DNA of 5,165 bases, from contig DVLY01000109.1 of NCBI GenBank assembly GCA_018715295.1, positions 1 through 5,165 of the forward strand, in the 5' to 3' direction. Positions within the stretch are counted from its first letter, which is position 1. The number at the start of each line of letters is the position of its first letter. Position numbers and translations under genes: made by a program. Source of the DNA: Candidatus Merdimorpha stercoravium. GTDB lineage: Bacteria > Bacteroidota > Bacteroidia > Flavobacteriales > UBA1820. The notes beneath the pieces are model-generated. The model was not told the DNA's origin, did not search any database, and was given only the letters and a program-made list of their open reading frames with translations. Below are positions 1 to 5,165 of the stretch, in pieces.

Positions 1-3
1 TTT

Positions 4-1944
4 CTATTCGAGCGACAGGACGATCGCCTGCCCCGGAGCCATCTCGTAGGACAGCCAGTCGGAAGTAAACGTATGGATGAATCCTGTGATCATGTCGGCC
101 GCTTTCCGGTCGCCGGCATAGGGGACGTGCAGGTAAAATTTCCGGGAGGAAGCCTCGTCGGTATTCAGCAGGACGACGATCTGCCGGTGCGGAGCCTCGG
201 GACGGAAGCGTCGGTAAGCCTTGACCGACCCCTCGGGCGATTCGACATACGGCAAGTCGAGCGTCCCGGAGGAAGTATCGCTTACCAGGTCCAGGTGTAC
301 TTTGCGTAGGTCGTTCAGCCGGGCGATCACCCTGCTCAAAGGGTCCCGGGAGAGCCAGTTGAGCGCCCCGAGGTAAAAGAGCGGAAGTCTTTCCCGGGCG
401 TAAAACTCCGTCTGGTCTTTGGTAAAGCCCAGTCCGGTATTGACCGGGAAGGTTTCCAGCAGTTCGAATCCCGAATGGATCATCGGAAGGACGGACGGAA
501 GGAAACAGAATACCGCATATCCGGCCAAGGAAAAACGGGCGCCGCCGCGCGCGGCCGCGCGCGGCGTGTTGTGGGTCTCCAAAGTGCCGAACACTGCTTC
601 GGGGCGATCCTGGCGGGCGTAGTCCACCATGCGCCACAGGGAATGCGGGTCGCACTCGAAGCCGAATCCCAACGCCGCATCGTATCCCTCGGGGTCGGCC
701 TGGCCCTTCGGGTAGAAGTTTTCTTCGAAGAAAGCAAAGGTGGGGTCGATCTTTCGGGCCTCCTGCCGGATGTCCCGAACCAGGGGTTCCGGGAGGGCAT
801 GCCCCATGTCGATCATCGAACCGTCGATCCCGTATTTCTTCTGGTAAGTGGGGATCACCTGCGCGAGGTAGTCCCACAGGGGGCGCACCGCGTTTTCCTC
901 CTTGGCCAAAGCGGGATCGTAGTACCGGAGGGTATTGTACGCCATGTAGTTGTACTCGTCTTTCGGATCGCGGTACATGCGCAGGTAGGTTACGTCGTCC
1001 CACGAAGGCTGGATGTCGTCCGGCGGCCAGTCGGCAAAAGCGGGAGGGATGACGGCTTCGCCTTCGGAAGTTTGTCCCACCGGTTGCCCTTTGAGGCGTT
1101 TTACTTTGTCCGGCGGGAGGGTGAACATCTGCCGGTACTCCGGGCAAGGGGGGAGGTAGTCTTCCTGCTGACCCGAGGTCGGAACCTGCCGGATGCGCTG
1201 GAGCTCTTCGGAGGTGAAGCGGGGCTTTTCGAAGCGGTCGGCATCCTGACGGTGGATCCAGTAGAACCACTCGGGGTGCGAAGAGGCTTGGACGCAGTCC
1301 ACCGAGGCGGTCCGCAGGGCGAATTCCAGCACGACGCGGATGTCCAGGATGTGGGCGGCTTCCACCAGGGCGGCGAACTGGTCGGCGACGCTCATCCCCT
1401 CCAGCAGCGGGTCGGCCAGCAGCGGGTCGAAGTCCAGCAGGTCGGCGGTGGCGTACGGCGAGCCGAGGTCGCCCTTGCGGTGGGTGGTGCCGATGCGGTT
1501 GACGGGCAGCAGGTACAGGGTGTTGGCTCCCAGGGAGCGGATGTAGGGGAGCATCGCGATGGTCTTGAGGAAAGTACCGCTGTCGCGGATGCCTTTTTCG
1601 TTGAGGGTCAGGTCGATCTGCGACTGGCCGATGACGTGGTTGCCGTCGTGGTCGAAGGCGCTGGTCAGGCGCGGGAAGGCGTTGTAAAGCACCGCGCGCG
1701 TACTCCATCGGTCGGCCTCGCCCCGGATGGAGGAGAGGTTGGCGGTGTAGTCCACGCCCGGTCGGGCTTGTTCGAGGATGCGGACGACCAGATCGCGGTA
1801 GTAGTCCTTGGCCCGGACAAAGACGTATTCGTATTTGCTGAAGGGGCGGCTCCAGGCCGAAGGGACATAGATGTAGGTTTCGGCGTGTTGCGAATTGTTT
1901 TCCAGCAGTTGCGGGATGCGGGACAGCGGGGAGGTTTTATTCAT
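4..1944 (-). CDS. GH13 family protein, Thermotoga-type maltosyltransferase homologue with altered active site
   Basis: 646 residues, ATG start, TAG stop, no signal peptide or membrane segment, so probably cytoplasmic. I read it as a homologue of the Thermotoga maritima maltosyltransferase, which moves maltosyl units between alpha-1,4-glucans. From memory that enzyme has nearly the same length and shares LPYIRSLGA-like, KGD.xSPY, HPEWFYWI, QPSWDDVTYLR, YQKKYGIDG and IDMGHALP segments, as well as the N-terminal region. Layout: N-terminal domain about 1-80, TIM barrel about 85-545, C-terminal beta domain about 555-646. The GH13 nucleophile is D379 (GSMID) and the acid/base is E407 or E408 (FFEEN). 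Two key residues are changed: M377 sits where GH13 enzymes have Arg (GxRxD), and N459 (ETHNTPR) where the third catalytic Asp is expected. Region I (EFALRTAS) also lacks the usual Asn-His but resembles the maltosyltransferase/GlgE pattern. Activity is therefore uncertain. It lies 116 bp downstream of rprY behind a likely terminator; no promoter of its own was recognised. Family assignment fairly sure, exact reaction unsure. Confidence 0.8.
   Translation of the reverse strand: MNKTSPLSRIPQLLENNSQHAETYIYVPSAWSRPFSKYEYVFVRAKDYYRDLVVRILEQARPGVDYTANLSSIRGEADRWSTRAVLYNAFPRLTSAFDHDGNHVIGQSQIDLTLNEKGIRDSGTFLKTIAMLPYIRSLGANTLYLLPVNRIGTTHRKGDLGSPYATADLLDFDPLLADPLLEGMSVADQFAALVEAAHILDIRVVLEFALRTASVDCVQASSHPEWFYWIHRQDADRFEKPRFTSEELQRIRQVPTSGQQEDYLPPCPEYRQMFTLPPDKVKRLKGQPVGQTSEGEAVIPPAFADWPPDDIQPSWDDVTYLRMYRDPKDEYNYMAYNTLRYYDPALAKEENAVRPLWDYLAQVIPTYQKKYGIDGSMIDMGHALPEPLVRDIRQEARKIDPTFAFFEENFYPKGQADPEGYDAALGFGFECDPHSLWRMVDYARQDRPEAVFGTLETHNTPRAAARGGARFSLAGYAVFCFLPSVLPMIHSGFELLETFPVNTGLGFTKDQTEFYARERLPLFYLGALNWLSRDPLSRVIARLNDLRKVHLDLVSDTSSGTLDLPYVESPEGSVKAYRRFRPEAPHRQIVVLLNTDEASSRKFYLHVPYAGDRKAADMITGFIHTFTSDWLSYEMAPGQAIVLSLE
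543..566. repeat. 24-bp perfect GC-only palindrome inside the GH13 gene
   Basis: Every base of this 24-bp stretch pairs with its mirror position; it is made only of G and C and is centred on a GCGGCCGC core (551-558). It encodes the PRAAARG part of the GH13 protein, directly after the Asn codon at 568-570 that replaces the expected catalytic Asp. The symmetry may come only from runs of GCG/CGC alanine and arginine codons. Confidence 0.6.
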
Positions 1945-1968
1945 GGAACGTGTTGTTTTTGAGGAACG

Positions 1969-2025
1969 AAAAATGCAGGCCGCCGAGTCCGGTTCGCAAT
2001 CCTGCGTCCGTCAAGGGCCTGCATT
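1969..2025 (-). terminator. Candidate intrinsic terminator after rprY
   Basis: A 10-bp perfect inverted repeat (AATGCAGGCC at 2016-2025 and GGCCTGCATT at 1972-1981, minus-strand reading) encloses 34 nt. The downstream arm runs straight into a T-run, five Ts at 1969-1973 overlapping the end of the stem. The loop holds a small inner hairpin (CGCA/TGCG, 1995-2006). Its place in the gap after rprY and before the GH13 start fits transcription ending for the rprXY operon. The long loop makes it weaker than a textbook terminator; an operator is the alternative reading. Confidence 0.4.
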
Positions 2026-2036
2026 GGCGGATACGG

Positions 2037-2051
2037 CGCCCCGGCGGGGCG
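2037..2051 (-). other. Short GC-rich hairpin just after rprY stop
   Basis: A 6-bp stem (CGCCCC/GGGGCG) with a 3-nt loop starts 9 nt beyond the rprY stop codon. It is not followed by a T-run on the minus strand, so alone it is not an intrinsic terminator. It could stabilise the 3' end of the rprY message or act with the larger hairpin downstream. Confidence 0.3.
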
Positions 2052-2060
2052 AGCCGTCGG

Positions 2061-2768
2061 TCAGGGTTCGACCACCAGGCGGAATCCTTCGCCGTGGATG
2101 TTGCTGATGGATACTTTGGGGTCGCTCTTGAGGTATTTGCGCAGTTTGACGATGTATACGTCCATCGAACGCGCGGTGAAATAGTTGTCGTCTTTCCAGA
2201 TGCGCACCAGCGCCAGTTCGCGCGGCATCAGGTCACCCATGTGCTGGCAAAGGAGCTTGAGCAGGGCGTTTTCCTTGGGGGAGAGTTTGTATTCCTCGGT
2301 GCCGTTGGAGAGGTTGCGCAGTTTGGAGTCGAAGGTAAAGGTGCCGATCTTGAACTCGGTCTGGGTGTTTTCCTCGGCTTCGGCCGTTTCCGCAGCCCCG
2401 CGTTCGGTGATGGCTTTGATCTTGTAGAGGAGCACTTCGCTGTCGAAGGGTTTGTTCAGGTAGTCGTCGGCCCCGACCTGGTATCCGTGCAGCACGTCCG
2501 ACTTCATGGATTTGGCCGTCAGGAAGATGATGGGGACTTGTTTGTTGACTTCGCGGATTTCCTTGGCCAGGGTGAAGCCGTCCTTCTTGGGCATCATCAC
2601 GTCGAGTATACACAGGTCGTATTTGTCGGAGTTGAATTTTTTCCAGCCGTCCTCTCCGTCCACTGCATGGACGACATCGTAGTCGTTGAACGTGAGGAAG
2701 TCTTTCAGCACGGCGCCGAAGTTGGTGTCGTCCTCCACGAGCAACAATTTGATTTTGGGTTTTTCCAT
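2061..2768 (-). CDS. rprY: OmpR-family response regulator RprY
   Basis: 235 residues. The N-terminal receiver domain (about 7-121) has the acidic pair D13/D14, the phosphoacceptor D56 (LDVMMP), T84 (FLTAKS) and K106 (NKPF), so it should be phosphorylatable. A linker rich in Glu and Ala (about 122-137) leads to a winged-helix DNA-binding domain (about 138-235), with SPKE at the start of the helical part, a MDVYIVKLRKYL recognition-helix region and a GEGFRL wing. It should take phosphate from RprX and bind promoter DNA in the cytoplasm. The rprX-then-rprY order matches the pair described in Bacteroides fragilis; the Porphyromonas gingivalis homologue has been linked to oxidative stress and sodium-related genes. 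The ATG at 2768 is chosen because the receiver begins right after it (MEKPKIKLLLVEDD) and an A-rich leader precedes it. The 52-bp gap from rprX suggests one operon. No residue looks missing. Confidence 0.93.
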   Translation of the reverse strand: MEKPKIKLLLVEDDTNFGAVLKDFLTFNDYDVVHAVDGEDGWKKFNSDKYDLCILDVMMPKKDGFTLAKEIREVNKQVPIIFLTAKSMKSDVLHGYQVGADDYLNKPFDSEVLLYKIKAITERGAAETAEAEENTQTEFKIGTFTFDSKLRNLSNGTEEYKLSPKENALLKLLCQHMGDLMPRELALVRIWKDDNYFTARSMDVYIVKLRKYLKSDPKVSISNIHGEGFRLVVEP

Positions 2769-2797
2769 AGTGGATTGTTTTTTTGATTTTTAGGAAG

Positions 2798-2829
2798 TAA
2801 AGTTACGGATTATTTCGTCGTCAGTCAAG
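2798..2829 (-). promoter_or_regulatory. Possible internal promoter for rprY
   Basis: On the minus strand CTTG (2826-2829) is followed, after 20 nt, by TAACTTTA (2798-2805). The Bacteroidetes consensus is TTTG, about 19-20 nt, then TAnnTTTG, so each box has one mismatch. The first box overlaps the last codons of rprX. The sequence onward to the rprY ATG is very A/T-rich, which suits a leader in this phylum. It would let rprY be made without rprX, but it may be chance in AT-rich DNA. Confidence 0.35.
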
Positions 2830-4380
2830 GGGGATTTTCACGGTAAATGTGCTCCCTTTTCCCGGCGCGCTCTCCACTTCGATGATCCCGCCGTGGAGTT
2901 CGACGATCTTTTTCGAGTAGGCCAGCCCCAGGCCGTGTCCCTTGATGTTGTGGACATCGCCGGTGGGTACGCGGTAGAAATCCTCGAAGATCTTTTTCGT
3001 TTCGCTCTTGTTCATGCCCAGGCCCCGGTCCGTGATGTCCACCGCCCAGTATCGCCCGTCGGAGGTGTTGTAGGTGCGGACGGTGATCTCGGGTCGGCCC
3101 GGAGAGTATTTGTTGGCATTGTCCAGGATGTTGAGGAAGATGTTGATGATGTGCATCCGATCGACCGTGGCGGTGGTTTTCTCGGCTTCGAAACGCTCCT
3201 CGATGGTGCCCTGACGGTCGGTGACGATGAGTTCGATGTGTTCGAGGGCTTCTTCCAGGAGCGAGTTCAGGTCGGATTCCGTCCGGTTGAGTTCCATCTG
3301 TCCGCGCTCCAGGCGGGCGATGCGCAGCACGCTTTCCACCTGGGTGAGCATCCGGCGGTTTTCCTGCTTGATGATCCCGGCGTAGTGTTCCACCCTTTCC
3401 GGGTCGGAGTTGATCCGGGAGGAGTTCAGCGCATCGGCGGCAATGCTGATGGTGGCGATGGGCGTTTTGAACTCGTGGGTCATGTTGTTGATGAAGTCGT
3501 ACTTCATGTCCGTTACCTTCTTCTGCTTGATCATGTAGAAGATCGCGGCGGCGAACACCCCGATGATAAACAGGATGAAGGCAACCGAGGCGATGATCAT
3601 GGGCACCATGGAGCGCACCACGAAATTCATCACCCGCGGGAAGCGCAGCACCAGTTCGTACTTGGCATAGCCGTCCTGGTTGGCGAAGAGCTGGGAGTGG
3701 AAGGCGATCAGGTCTTCGTCCCACTCCTCGGAGTGGACATCGGAGAGCTCGCCGTCGGTCAGGATGCCGTACTGGTAGCGGATGTTGATGTAGTTGTCCG
3801 AGAGGATTTCATCGATGATGCCGGTGAGCACCTGCGGATCGACGCGCTGCTGGATGGGGGTCATGTCGCCGATCACCCCGGCTTGGGTGCGGAGGATGTC
3901 CTGCAGGACGTTTTCTTCGTTCCAGCCGTACTTTATGGAATAGTTCGGGTTGGAGGAAGCCCCTTCGGTGTAGAGGGGGACGGAGGTTATTTGGCTGAAG
4001 TAGTTCTTGATCTGCAGCGAATCCTGCCGGGAACTGATCAGTTTGTTCAGCGGGATGGTAAAGGTCTCCTCCAGGACGTTCTGACGGATGCTGAAGGCTT
4101 CGTTGCGGCCGGGGATGGTGCCGATGTAGTTGGCCGTGGTCTGCCGGTAGGTGGGCGAGATGAAGTCTTTCAAGCCGGCAAAGCGCGAAAGGAGGTATTC
4201 GCCTTCTTCCTCTTCGAGTTTGCGGGTGATCTGGTGGATGGCGCGCGTGGCGTTTTCCTCGAATTCGAGGGTGCGTTCGGTGATCACCGACGAGATCCAG
4301 TAGATCTGGATGCTCACCAGACCCAGGAGCGAGACGAGCATCAGGGCGATGATCAGGATATATTTGTTTTTCCTCCTCAT
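2821..4380 (-). CDS. rprX: Sensor histidine kinase RprX
   Basis: 519 residues from the ATG at 4380. An upstream in-frame TTG at 4389 adds only three residues and lies inside a promoter-like box, so I reject it. Order of parts: a short positive start (MRRKNK), membrane helix about 6-28, periplasmic sensor region about 29-258 with no family I recognise, membrane helix about 260-284, and a cytoplasmic kinase core. The dimerisation/phosphoacceptor helix has MTHEFKTPI with H302. The ATP-binding domain has an N box (LNILDNANKYSP, about 416-427), G1 box (DITDRGLGM, 448-456), F box (KIFEDFYRVP) and G2 box (GHGLGLAYSKK, 481-491). All catalytic boxes are intact, so it should autophosphorylate H302 and pass phosphate to D56 of RprY. 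There is no clear HAMP or PAS domain between the second helix and the H box, only about ten residues. The signal is unknown. It is first in the rprXY operon, 69 bp after the Nudix gene. Confidence 0.93.
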   Translation of the reverse strand: MRRKNKYILIIALMLVSLLGLVSIQIYWISSVITERTLEFEENATRAIHQITRKLEEEEGEYLLSRFAGLKDFISPTYRQTTANYIGTIPGRNEAFSIRQNVLEETFTIPLNKLISSRQDSLQIKNYFSQITSVPLYTEGASSNPNYSIKYGWNEENVLQDILRTQAGVIGDMTPIQQRVDPQVLTGIIDEILSDNYINIRYQYGILTDGELSDVHSEEWDEDLIAFHSQLFANQDGYAKYELVLRFPRVMNFVVRSMVPMIIASVAFILFIIGVFAAAIFYMIKQKKVTDMKYDFINNMTHEFKTPIATISIAADALNSSRINSDPERVEHYAGIIKQENRRMLTQVESVLRIARLERGQMELNRTESDLNSLLEEALEHIELIVTDRQGTIEERFEAEKTTATVDRMHIINIFLNILDNANKYSPGRPEITVRTYNTSDGRYWAVDITDRGLGMNKSETKKIFEDFYRVPTGDVHNIKGHGLGLAYSKKIVELHGGIIEVESAPGKGSTFTVKIPLD

Positions 4381-4386
4381 AATGTA

Positions 4387-4394
4387 CAAAAGTA
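4387..4394 (-). promoter_or_regulatory. -7 box (TACTTTTG) close to the rprX start
   Basis: The minus strand reads TACTTTTG, an exact match to the Bacteroidetes -7 consensus TAnnTTTG, ending 6 nt before the rprX ATG. Transcription would then start within a few bases of the ATG. No TTG-type -33 box is found at the usual distance, which lowers confidence. If real, the message is nearly leaderless; if not, rprX may be read from the Nudix promoter. Confidence 0.4.
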
Positions 4395-4416
4395 CCCTCG
4401 GCGGGGGATTTTCGAT

Positions 4417-4438
4417 ATTAACGTTCTGCTAAATTAAC
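4417..4438. repeat. GTTAAT direct repeat upstream of rprX
   Basis: GTTAAT occurs twice on the minus strand (4433-4438 and 4417-4422) with a 16-bp period in the AT-rich gap between the Nudix gene and rprX. Paired direct half-sites are typical of OmpR-family operators, so RprY autoregulation is conceivable, but such short AT-rich words can recur by chance and the spacing is longer than the usual 10-11 bp. Confidence 0.2.
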
Positions 4439-4449
4439 ACCCGGATTGC

Positions 4450-5004
4450 TTAAAGGCTTCCGGTTTTTTTAACAATTGCGTCCCGAATCTGCCGGTAGTA
4501 GTCCTCGTGCGGAACAGCTACGCCCCGTTCGCCCAGGGTAAGGCGGGAGAACTCCTCGGGGGTGAAGAAACGCACGGCTTCGACTTCTTCGCGCTGCAGG
4601 GTGAAGGTCGTCGGGTCGGCATCGCTCTCCAGCAGATAGACGTAGCAGTGTTCGCGGTTGAACCAGCCCAGGCGAGGGTAAGGGTAGGCCATGTGGATGA
4701 CGGTGAGCAGTTCCAGCCGGTCGGGTTGGACTTCGAGACCGATCTCTTCTCTCAGTTCGCGCAGGGCGCCTTCGGCGGGGGTCTCTCCGGCGGAAATGTG
4801 TCCGGCCACCGAGATGTCCCACAGTCCGGGGAACGTGTCTTTGGTCAGGGCGCGTTTTTGCATCAGGATGTTCCCTGTCCGGTCGTAGATCCAGATGTGG
4901 GCCGAACGGTGCCAAAGGCCCTGCTGATGGGCCTGGCGTTTGGGAACGGACCGGGACAGGGGGCGGTCGTCGCTGTCGAACAGATCGACGTATTCTTCGC
5001 TCAT
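4450..5004 (-). CDS. Nudix hydrolase (IPP-isomerase-like subgroup, not an isomerase)
   Basis: 184 residues from the ATG at 5004 (MSEEYVDLFD). A perfect Nudix box spans residues 68-90: G68, E74, R82-E83-L84, E86-E87, G89-L90; the Glu residues bind the metal that drives attack on a diphosphate bond. The flanking segments HRSAHIWIYD, MQKRALTKDTFPGLWD and VAGH resemble type I isopentenyl-diphosphate isomerase and YfcD-like Nudix proteins. The Cys that isomerases carry just before the GH of that motif is Ala here (A67), so isomerase activity is unlikely; hydrolysis of a nucleotide-type diphosphate is the better guess, substrate unknown. No signal peptide, so cytoplasmic. An upstream ATG at 5052 would add 16 residues (MRSAFTTF...) encoded by the intergenic repeat and promoter box, so I chose the later start. 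It is the first gene of this strand in the window and seems to have its own promoter. Family sure, substrate not. Confidence 0.9.
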   Translation of the reverse strand: MSEEYVDLFDSDDRPLSRSVPKRQAHQQGLWHRSAHIWIYDRTGNILMQKRALTKDTFPGLWDISVAGHISAGETPAEGALRELREEIGLEVQPDRLELLTVIHMAYPYPRLGWFNREHCYVYLLESDADPTTFTLQREEVEAVRFFTPEEFSRLTLGERGVAVPHEDYYRQIRDAIVKKTGSL

Positions 5005-5027
5005 GGTTTTCGGGGTTTTGGAAAGGA

Positions 5028-5035
5028 CAAAGGTA
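5028..5035 (-). promoter_or_regulatory. -7 promoter box (TACCTTTG) for the Nudix gene
   Basis: The minus strand reads TACCTTTG, an exact TAnnTTTG match, 23 nt before the Nudix ATG. This gives a short A/C-rich leader of roughly 20 nt. Seven of the eight bases belong to the neighbouring 52-bp repeat; only the final G (5028) lies outside. No convincing -33 TTTG was found at 19-20 nt. The second repeat copy reads TACCTTTC at the same place and so lacks the last consensus base. Confidence 0.55.
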
Positions 5036-5080
5036 GTGAAAGCCGAGCGCAACGGCGAGGGGAAAACGAAGTTTTCCTCC
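5029..5080. repeat. Intergenic repeat, copy 1 (52 bp, gene-proximal)
   Basis: These 52 bp are identical to 5114-5165. With the following spacer, they form an imperfect nested hairpin from 5030 to 5109: AAGGTAG/CTACCTT (5030-5036 with 5103-5109), GCAACG/CGTTGC (5049-5054 with 5086-5091), and a central GGAAAAC-gaa-GTTTTCC stem-loop (5061-5077). GCCGAGCGC (5042-5050) is echoed as GCCGAGGCGC (5090-5099). The pattern resembles GCCGAGCGC/GCCGAGGCGC-bearing intergenic elements that I recall from Bacteroidales genomes; this is memory, not a search. Confidence 0.9.
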
Positions 5081-5113
5081 GAAGGCGTTGCCGAGGCGCC
5101 TCCTACCTTATGG

Positions 5114-5165
5114 AAAGGTAGTGAAAGCCGAGCGCAACGGCGAGGGGAAAACGAAGTTTTCCTCC
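5114..5165. repeat. Intergenic repeat, copy 2 (reaches the window edge)
   Basis: This is an exact second copy of 5029-5080 at an 85-bp offset. It stops at the end of the window, so the array may continue. A 33-bp spacer (5081-5113) separates the copies, and CTACCTT (5103-5109) with AAGGTAG (5115-5121) makes a small inverted repeat at the junction between units. Confidence 0.9.

Noticed and set aside
475..1962. Long plus-strand open frame (495 codons) opposite the GH13 gene
   Set aside because: It is the antisense shadow of a well-recognised protein in GC-rich DNA; its translation is low-complexity, rich in Val, Gly, Asp and Arg, and has no recognisable motif.
1950..2786. Plus-strand open frame (278 codons) opposite rprY
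   Set aside because: Antisense shadow of a complete response regulator; the Phe/Val/Gly-rich translation has no motif.
4381..4389. TTG start giving RprX three more residues
   Set aside because: A good ATG follows nine bases later, and the TTG is part of a TAnnTTTG promoter-like box.
2893..4437. Long plus-strand open frame (514 codons) opposite rprX
   Set aside because: Antisense to a gene with every histidine kinase box intact; the translation is rich in Val, Asp, Gly and His with no domain, as expected from reversed codon bias.
5005..5052. Sixteen-residue N-terminal extension of the Nudix protein
   Set aside because: It would be encoded by the promoter box and by part of the intergenic repeat; the family's conserved part begins after the ATG at 5004.
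5029..5165. CRISPR array or mobile-element end
   Set aside because: Only two 52-bp units with a 33-bp spacer that pairs with the repeat itself; the repeat is longer than typical CRISPR repeats, and no cas gene, transposase or target-site duplication is visible.

Overview
The window looks like chromosomal DNA from a high-GC member of the Bacteroidales, most likely an Alistipes/Rikenellaceae-like gut bacterium. The genus is a guess from base composition and gene content. The phylum is better supported: there is a recognisable RprX/RprY two-component pair, there are Bacteroidetes-type -7 promoter boxes (TAnnTTTG) in front of genes, and no clear Shine-Dalgarno sequence was seen at the starts examined. 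All four genes lie on the minus strand and fill almost the whole window, and no gap exceeds about 160 bases.

In transcription order (right to left), the right edge (about 5029-5165) holds a structured intergenic repeat: two identical 52-bp copies 85 bp apart, the second cut by the window edge. The gene-proximal copy ends in a TACCTTTG box that probably drives the next gene, a 184-residue Nudix hydrolase (4450-5004). After a 69-bp gap comes the histidine kinase gene rprX (2821-4380), whose only visible -7 box lies 6 nt from its ATG, so its mRNA may be nearly leaderless. After a 52-bp AT-rich gap comes the OmpR-family response regulator gene rprY (2061-2768). The two are presumably one operon, perhaps with an extra internal promoter before rprY. 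A 116-bp gap with two inverted repeats, one followed by a T-run on the transcribed strand, probably ends or attenuates that operon. Last is a 646-residue GH13 protein (4-1944) resembling the maltosyltransferase of Thermotoga maritima over its whole length.

RprX senses an unknown signal across the inner membrane and phosphorylates RprY, which then acts on promoters. The GH13 protein is a cytoplasmic alpha-glucan enzyme, or a former one. The Nudix protein probably hydrolyses a nucleotide-type diphosphate. Nothing in the sequence proves that the four act together beyond the RprX/RprY pair.

Two points deserve most attention. First, the GH13 protein has Met and Asn at two positions that are normally the invariant Arg and the third catalytic Asp. 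Second, the terminal repeat appears to carry an outward-facing promoter. I saw no CRISPR array, tRNA, rRNA, insertion sequence or phage gene.
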